From NCBI GenBank assembly GCA_010093485.1, contig MU001493.1, forward strand, positions 2,344,937-2,408,936: a DNA stretch of 64,000 nucleotides. Reading direction: 5' to 3'. The position numbers were made by a program, and so were the translations under genes. The notes below the pieces were generated by a model. That model saw only the letters and a program-made list of their open reading frames with translations, did not search any database and had not been told where the DNA came from. Positions 57,384 through 64,000 of this stretch are shown here, piece after piece. Position 1 is the stretch's first letter. Each line of letters begins with the position of its first letter. Origin of the DNA: Karstenula rhodostoma CBS 690.94. Its lineage: Eukaryota; Ascomycota; Dothideomycetes; Pleosporales; Didymosphaeriaceae.

Positions 57384-57817
57384 ATGCTCGACCACTTCAC
57401 TTTCACCGTGCCCCCCGCCCAATACGACGCCATCGTCACCTGGTACCTCGCCGCCCTCGCGCCCCTCAACTACACCAAGCAGTTCGACTTCCCCGGCCAC
57501 GCATGCGGTCTCGGGCCCGACAAGGCGCAGGCTGTATTTTGGATTGGCGCGGGCGAGGGGGCTACGGCGCGGGGATTCCATCTTGCGTTTAAGGCGGAGC
57601 ACCATGAGACCGTGGATAGATTCCATGCGGCTGCGCTAAAAGCGGGGGGGGAAGACAACGGGGGCCCGGGCTTGAGGGAGAGGTATGGGCCGCATTATTA
57701 TGGGGCTTTCGTGTTGGATCCGTTGGGGTGAGTTGGGTTGTGTGAAGTGGTGGGAAGGGTGTGCTGATGGTGATATTCAGGAATAATATCGAGGTTGTGG
57801 ATAAGGCGGCGCATTGA
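57384..57817 (+). CDS. small VOC (glyoxalase/dioxygenase-fold) protein
   Basis: Exons 57384-57727 and 57781-57817 around a 53-nt intron (GTGAGT...TTCAG), 126 residues. It begins MLDHFTFTVP, which supplies the first metal-ligand His of a VOC half-site, has FHLAFKAEHHETVDRFHAAALKAGG in the middle, and ends YGAFVLDPLGNNIEVVDK, where DPLGNNIE carries the usual terminal Glu ligand. The single-domain length suggests a homodimer. Such proteins include glyoxalase-like isomerases and antibiotic-resistance proteins; the reaction cannot be told from sequence. Confidence 0.88.
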
Positions 57818-58117
57818 GAGGGTGGGCATTGGATGGGGTTTTGGTGTGGGGAGTCTTGGATATGGGATGCACTGATAGTTTCGGGATAGCATGACTACTT
57901 GCCAAGAGGCGCGTGGTCGTTGTGCGGTAGGATTAGAGAGGCTGAGTACTAGTAGGCTCCACAGGTATAGAAACGGTAATATCAACATGTTATGTCCTCC
58001 TATCTACCCAGAGGCAACATCCTGTATTCCTCGCTCTCTTCGACTTCTCCTAGAACGGCTTGTCCTTTAGCTCACTTCAAGTCTACGCCTCTTTGATAAT
58101 CGCCTACAGTCTTACAT
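57818..58117. other. convergent intergenic region
   Basis: 300 bp between the stops of the VOC and cutinase genes. Nothing recognised. Confidence 0.4.
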
Positions 58118-59094
58118 TCACACCAAGCTAGCCATCCATCGTGTGGCCTGGTCCGCCATGCCGTTGTTTCCATAGACAAAGTGCGGCGGAAGCTGTACCC
58201 AACGTTAGCAAAACTTCACCCATACCCATCCCGTGCTGCGTCCACTTACCACAAGCCACCTCCTCACATTTCCAGTCGCAACATCTCGCAAGAAGTCCTT
58301 CGACACGCCAAAGAAGCCACCAAGTATAGCCACAGGTATCCCTGCCGCAGCCTTCACCTGCGCGGAATTCGTCGCCACGTCCCCCAGCAGTGAGAGATGG
58401 TCGTACACCGAGGCTTTCCACTCAGATATACTCGACGGCAGGTCGATGCCTGAAAGCGCGCTCGCCGTGCACAGCAGATCCGGAGACGCGTTGGCCTCGT
58501 TACAGTACGCTTTGAACGGCAGTCCAGACGGCACGGTTGAGGGATTATCCATTAGCGCGTTTTCGTCGCCGAAGGTCGCGAGGCCTTTGAGCTGCTCAAA
58601 CGCCGTGGGGCTGATGCGGTTAACGCATTTGTGCGCGCAGAGCGCGCCCTGGCTGTGTTTCTCGTTATTAGTCTGTGTTTGGATCTGCGAAGGAGGACCA
58701 AGCAAACGTACCTCCACCCCGATAAAAACACACTCGCCCCCGGACACTTCTCCACATACGCATCTACCGTCTTCGCACACGCATCAGCGCAACGCTCGCT
58801 ACCACCTTCTTTGACGTAGTCTGCGAGGTTGGCGGGGTAGTCCTCCGCGTTGACGCCCTGCACGTGCACGTCGCCCGCGAAGCTCGAGAGTAAACCGTCC
58901 TTGAGAAACGGGCCCACCCACACTCCCAGGTTCCCAGAGTCGAAGGTGCCGCGGGCGAATACCACTGCGTTGGATGCGCAGGATGCTCTTCCCTGAATGA
59001 CGGCGTCCATGTCGGTGGAGGTGTCGGAGGAAGACCGGGGCGCGGGCGATGCGAGCGTGAGGGTGGGGAGGAGGAGGAGAATGAGGGACATCAT
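58118..59094 (-). CDS. secreted cutinase-family serine esterase
   Basis: Exons 58712-59094, 58250-58652 and 58118-58192 (introns 59 and 57 nt) give 286 residues. A signal peptide (MMSLILLLLPTLTLASPAP) is followed by a cutinase core: ASCASNAVVFARGTFDSGNLG with the oxyanion region, then GWSQGA (nucleophile Ser128), whose Ser is split across the first intron. The acid is probably Asp186 in SPDLLC and the base His266 in LPPHFVYGNNGMADQ, encoded by the last exon. Between Asp and His there are about 80 residues, against about a dozen in classic cutinases. These enzymes hydrolyse cutin and similar polyesters outside the cell. The extra segment may alter substrate range. Confidence 0.87.
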
Positions 59095-59818
59095 GGCGAC
59101 GGTGATGGTATTAGAACAAAAGTATACTATGCTAGGAAAATATACGAAAAGAAATGGGGAATAACAAAGAAGAGAACACACAGGAATACAGAGCCTCTGT
59201 GTACAGGCGTAATAAGGTGCGAAAATCGCTACTTTATATCGTGTTTTGCCCTCTCTTAAAGAATCCACTCGAGATTTAATCTCCGCCCACGAAGTACATG
59301 CTGGAAACGCTTACACCGGCATGTCGTATGGTACAGTTAGTTACAATCCTTTGCACCGCATCCCGTATCGGCTTCGCCACAGTTCGAGCGAGCCGAACGA
59401 CTCTTGCGGGCTGTGCAGTAACTTGTTAGCCGACCATTGCCCTCGTGCAGTATTGCCGGTTATATTTGCGGACACTTTCTGCTCTGAAACGTCGGGATGG
59501 GTTAGTTGGGTGAGCGCTTTGGGGTCCCGGAGATGGGCGTTGGGGGCGGAGGAGTTAGCGTCGTTGACGTAGGAAGGAGATGGCGAGTTGCATCGCTACT
59601 GCAACATCATGAGCTCTGCGCATCTGATCGTGAAACATAATATACGTGCATCAAATTGTTGAATGGTGCGGTGGCGAGACGCGCCAATTGTTCGTAGGTC
59701 CAGGTGGCTTTCCGGCATTGCATATCCTAAAAACACTGACGACGAAGCAAGCATACTACTCTTTATTTTGCACGAGAAAACACACCATCCACCCACCTAC
59801 TCGCTCTAACACCCCTCT
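59095..59818. other. intergenic between cutinase and GH115
   Basis: 724 bp: cutinase promoter and the 3' flank of the GH115 gene. No other gene seen. Confidence 0.4.
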
Positions 59819-62800
59819 TTAAAACCCAACCTTCGCACTCTCCGGCGGCCCCAGATAACTCTCCTTCACGGCGCCCAAATCTATAACAAGCCTATGAATC
59901 ACAGTCCCCGGCTCCAACAGCCACACCCTCAACTTATGCGCCCCCTTCTCAACCTTACCCAGGTCAACCTTCACCACCCTAGCCCCATTGATAACGCTCT
60001 CGCTCCACCCCGACGGCATACTCCCCAGCGTGCTGCTCGGCACGGGGCTCGATACCGTCGGCGTCCCCTCGTCCACCGCGACCGCGAATTTCAGAGGCGA
60101 GCCGGGATCCACATTGAACGAGGGCGGGAGGTACGCGACGACCTTTGCGCTAGCAGCGGAGGTGAACGCGTAGAACGAATAGACGGCGCTGGATCCAGCG
60201 GCGGTAGTCTGCGTGCCGGCGGTTACGGGGAGGAGCGTGAGCCCGGAGTGCGTACGGCCGTAGTTTGGAATCACCTCGAGAGAGGCGCCGGAAGGCGAAG
60301 CCGTGCGGGCGGTGAAGTGCGCCATCTCTATGGCTACGCCGCCGTTGGACTCGACGTAGCCTTTGAAGCCCGCGGGTACGGCGACGTTGTTCAGTGGTAG
60401 TGTGAGCTTGACCGCGGTCCCGGATTTGGGCGTTATTATGATGCTCGAGGTACTGCTGCCGTTGGGGGCGGACGACCAGTCCACAGAGATGACGGCGCGG
60501 ATGGTGGAGGTGCCGGAGGGGTAGCTAATTGTGCCTTGGGAGGGAGTGATGCTGATGTAAGGGGAGGACGGCGTGATGGTGAAGTCTGTAGATCCGGAGC
60601 CGCGGGCGTAGATATCTATTGTACGGTTTTCGGGGGTGTAAGGGTCGAGGACGAGGAAAGAGGGTGTGGAGTCTGGGGCGGAAGCTGTGCTGCCCTGGAC
60701 GGAGACGCCCATCAAACCAGAGGAGGGTGCGGTCGTGCCGATTGTGGTGACCGATGGCATGGTGTTTGAACTCGGATCTTGCCTGTGCGATGTTAAAACG
60801 GCTCTTGAGGTGTCAGATCGACAAAGAACGTACCAATTGTTGTAGCCAAAGTGAAGTTGGTCCATCATGTGATTCCACTTTCCATTCAACAGTCCATGGT
60901 ACCTCTTCTGGATTACACCGTCTTGAGCATATGCCGCCTTCACATCTGCAGCAAGCTCATTTGTACTCATACGCTTCTGCGCCGCATGCGCTTTGTTCCT
61001 TCCCGCGTTGATATACACTTGCTGAACGATTCGTCCTGCTAAGACCGGGTGCAACACCATCTCAAAGAACGCGATTTGGGTGGCAGAGTCAAGCTGATCG
61101 TACAACGCCTGTGTCTTGTTTTGAAGAGCTTCCCACTCGTGGAGCACGTTCTCCGCCTCGTCGTAGTTCGTGGTGGAGTAGAGGAACGGCGACTTGTTGA
61201 GCAGCTCGTACTTCCTTCGTACGATGAGCTTCCCATACGTCGCCATGACTTCGGTAGTGCCTTGCGCAACGCTGTCACCAAATTCGCGTGTCGCCCACGA
61301 TACAAGCCATTCATCTGTGCTGTCAGCTTTCATGAACCTGGTCATATCGTACGCCATGTCTAGAAAGTGAGAGATCGGAATCTCGAGGGGCTTCAGATCG
61401 CCAACGTTTACGATCCATATCTGTGTGGCGTTCTTCTCGTGCGCAAGATGCATCTGCTGCCATGTCTTCGAGAGCTGAATGGTATTGATCCATTTGTAAT
61501 TACGTGGGTCTCCGACGTAGTCGAAATGGTAGTAAACACCCGCATTTCCGATCCGGTTTGCCTCGGCAGGGATGGGTAGGCGTTGGATGTTTCCGCTATT
61601 GTCATCGCTCCAGAGGATTGTAATGTCTTCCGGTACCTTCATCCCAGCCTGATAGTACCCCCCGACTTCCTTGTACACGCACCACATTTGCGGCACCGTA
61701 TTTAGACTTGAGACGCCAAGCGTGCTCTTCAAAATACTTTGCTGCGCCGTGAAAACGTCTACTAGGCTCTTCGCGTCCAGGGTTGGACTTCCAGTGTCGC
61801 CGTCACCGCGCATACCCAATGTCCACACAACCTCCCAGTTCTTGCTTCGCGTAGCGCCGTCTTGCATGTACTTCTTCAGATTGCTTTGGTTCCTCTTCCA
61901 GTCCCACGGCTTGACTTTCTCTTTGTCGGCGCGCGCCATCGGTTCTGTATGGCTCGTCCCCATAACTATTCCCATCTCATCGGCTAGCGGTCCATTCTTA
62001 CTGTCATCAACATGAAATTTGGAGGCCCACATGGCGGGCCAGAAGTAGTTCGCGCGCAGACGCAACAGAAGCTCGAATACCTTTGCATGAAAACGACTGT
62101 CATACACACCGCCGTAATTCGACTTCACCCAGTTTGTCAGCGCGGGTTGCTCGTCGTTGATGAACAGGCCTCTATATTTGATGGAGGGTGGGCCTTGGGT
62201 TTTTGTTTTGGGCAGTGCGTAGAGGGCGTTGTGTTTCTTTGGAGGCACATCTGCCCACCAGTACCATGGGGATACGCCAATCTGTTCGGAGACGTCATAG
62301 ATGGCATATATGGTGCCGCGTTTGTCACTTCCAACGAGTATTAAGGCTTGATCGATCCCTTCTACTGGTTTCTCTACCAGCGTAGAAGTGAAAGACTCCC
62401 ATTTCCCTTTGATGTTGGAGACGTCGATCTTCCCAGCGGATACTAGACTGTCAATGAGCGGAGCTTTCCCGATCGTACCTAGATGTTGAAGAGCCTGTCA
62501 GTGAGAGTACGACTGGCCAGCCACACTTGCGCATGTGCTGTATGGATTCGCATACCCGCGATGATGACTGGAGTATTGGAGAGCCCCGAAGTCCCTGAGA
62601 CGACTTTTCCTTTCGTGCCAGTCACAAGGCCGAAGTCATTCGCCAGGTCGTTGCCCGCTCGTGTAACGCCTGCCCATTCTTTGCTGTCGATGACTATAGT
62701 TGGTGCTAGGCCAGTACCGCCGAGCTTGAGGGCCCCTTTGGTCTCAGAAAAGGCGATGCTTGCTGGTTGTCCGATCGCTGTGGTACCGCTGATGACGAAG

Positions 62801-62832
62801 CAAAGCAACGCAATTGATGCGAAGAGCTCCAT
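59819..62832 (-). CDS. secreted GH115 xylan alpha-1,2-glucuronidase
   Basis: Exons 62556-62832, 60834-62478 and 59819-60782 (introns 77 and 51 nt) give 961 residues, normal for family GH115. Signal peptide MELFASIALLCFVISGTTA. Family marks: IIAGTIGKAPLID, then GTIYAIYDVSEQIGVSPWYWW, KYRGLFINDEQPALTNW, RLRANYFWPAMW, GIVMGTSHTEPM and HFGYNNWQDPSSNTMP. The last is rebuilt across intron 2. The C-terminus is a set of beta-sandwich domains. GH115 enzymes remove (4-O-methyl)glucuronic acid side chains from glucuronoxylan outside the cell. The 51-nt intron is a multiple of three without a stop, so a retained form would add 17 residues. Diverges from the kinase gene. Confidence 0.93.
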
Positions 62833-63560
62833 GGCGCGTTGAGCTCAGGGCTTGCGGTGCCATACGCAAGCGCCCTCGCCTTGTCATCTTGTATGTCTGG
62901 CTATAGACCCCACATGGACGTTTTGTGGCGATGGTGGTACCAAGCAATATGGCACTGTACCGGCAAATATGGTGGTATTTCGAAGCCGGACCGTTGGCAT
63001 TGGCCGAAAGGAACAGCGTTCGCCACGGAGATATAGTGGATCCATATCTCATGGGTTCAGGACTGGGTGGTGTATGAAAGGGTATTCTTTGCACACAATT
63101 CAGGCGAGATACTTCATAGCGATGTGCATATTAGAGTGTAAGATATAGTCTCTGTCATGCCTCAAATTCCCGCGAACCGTGTTCTACTTCTTGTCCGACT
63201 GTGGATGTTTCCATTCGCGCTGAGCATTGAACAACTGAACAACTGAACACCTGCACCTGCACTCTGGTTATCACGTGGTTCCGGATGGAGCTTTGATCCC
63301 TGACCACTGACGACACACCGCTCCAGAACTCGTAGACTAGCGCAGTGGACAATCGCAATATCACATTCACCCCACGATCCACTGCCCGCGTTACCCACCA
63401 TTGCGCCCCACGATGCGATGATGCTTTGTTTTTCGCGCGCCATGAGACGATAGATCCTTTAGCCTTGGCATTTCCTGTGCCTACCCACGTCTGCAAGACG
63501 GATGTGCTCGCGGCCGCACACAAACGCCATTGAAAGCTGAAGCTCGGGGAGCAGAGTAAC
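62833..63560. promoter_or_regulatory. divergent promoter region (GH115 / kinase)
   Basis: 728 bp between divergent starts. The kinase side has a high-GC 5' flank. No regulator site identified by eye. Confidence 0.45.
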
Positions 63561-64000
63561 ATGGCACAAGTACAGCGCCCTCTCGTGATCCAGACGCAGT
63601 TTGTCCGCCAGTTCTGCCCGCGCAATGTCCGCCGGCCGGGCGCTGCGCTCTTTGTACGGGGCCGGCAGCACCGCGCCCTTTCGACGGCCACGGTGACGGA
63701 CCACGACATCTCGCGGCTTGCAAGCCTGGCACTGCACCCGCTCACACTCTCCGACCTGGTCAAGTCAGTACTCCCGCACCCGCACCCGCACCCGCACTTT
63801 CCCGAGCCTCATCCCACGCGCCTACTGACTCGCGCGCGTGCAGACATGGCCGCCCACCCCTCACCACTCCGCAGCTCCTCAAGTCGGCCAACTTCACCCT
63901 CTCGATCCTGCCAGCCCGCCTCGCGCACCGCATCCAGTCGCTCCGCAACCTGCCCTTCATCGTCGTGTCCAACCCGCACATCTCCAAGATCCACTCCAAC
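63561..64000 (+). CDS. mitochondrial PDK/BCKDK-family protein kinase, N-terminal part (cut by window edge)
   Basis: Exon 1 is 63561-63763 and exon 2 starts at 63844 after an 80-nt intron (GTCAGT...TGCAG) and runs off the edge. The N-terminus is Arg-rich with few acids (PRNVRRPGAALFVRGRQHRA), as in a matrix-targeting sequence. The joined frame reads LTLSDLVKHGRPPLT, SANFTLSILPARLAHRI, RNLPFIVVSNP, the start of the four-helix regulatory domain of pyruvate or branched-chain 2-oxoacid dehydrogenase kinases. These inactivate the E1 component by serine phosphorylation. Which complex is targeted cannot be decided from this part. The ATP-binding half lies outside the window. Confidence 0.9.
   Translation, partial: MAQVQRPLVIQTQFVRQFCPRNVRRPGAALFVRGRQHRALSTATVTDHDISRLASLALHPLTLSDLVKSVLPHPHPHPHFPEPHPTRLLTRARADMAAHPSPLRSSSSRPTSPSRSCQPASRTASSRSATCPSSSCPTRTSPRSTP
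63773..63797. repeat. CCCGCA hexamer repeat inside an intron
   Basis: Four tandem cccgca units fill the middle of the first intron of the kinase gene. Confidence 0.9.

Overview
This window is nuclear DNA of a filamentous ascomycete (Pezizomycotina), most likely a plant-associated Dothideomycete. The genes have short introns (46-192 nt) with GTRNGY donors and CTAAY/CTGAY branch points. The gene types are fungal: a highly reducing polyketide synthase (HR-PKS), a DMATS prenyltransferase, a NACHT/STAND receptor, Spo7, Fyv7, cutinase and GH115. One AT-rich block carries the C-to-T/G-to-A pattern of repeat-induced point mutation (RIP). Exon structures below were derived by hand from splice signals, frame and family similarity; no database search was run.

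Layout. 0-4 kb: an MscS-type mechanosensitive channel (cut by the left edge) and a Frag1/DRAM/Sfk1-like membrane protein. 4.0-6.2 kb: an AT-rich, gene-poor stretch with a RIP-mutated fragment of the neighbouring STAND gene. 6.2-10.8 kb: a NACHT-TPR-zinc finger STAND receptor. 11.6-19.1 kb: a Cld1/ABHD5-like mitochondrial hydrolase, Spo7, and a secreted M6-type metalloprotease. 19.5-35.5 kb: a probable secondary-metabolite locus with a PKS ending in a carnitine acyltransferase domain, a divergently transcribed MFS transporter, a DMATS prenyltransferase, and then a GT2 glycosyltransferase that may or may not belong. 36.8-40 kb: a broken HhH-GPD DNA glycosylase and an orphan ORF. 40-45.3 kb: a disordered nuclear-type protein, an Sdt1-like pyrimidine 5'-nucleotidase and a basic-secretory-protein peptidase. 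45.3-49.2 kb: a gene-poor, microsatellite-rich island. 49.2-64 kb: a three-repeat Myb factor, Fyv7, an Atos-family protein, a VOC protein, a cutinase, a GH115 alpha-glucuronidase and the start of a mitochondrial PDK/BCKDK-type kinase (cut by the right edge).

Main point of interest. The PKS keeps KS, AT, DH, ER, ACP and a C-terminal carnitine-acyltransferase (cAT) domain. It lacks any ketoreductase, the structural pseudo-KR and the methyltransferase, and its ER cofactor motif is altered. With a co-located DMATS prenyltransferase and MFS exporter this predicts an unusual pathway: a poorly reduced acyl chain released by transesterification, possibly prenylated. Cutinase and GH115 at the right end point to plant cell-surface degradation.
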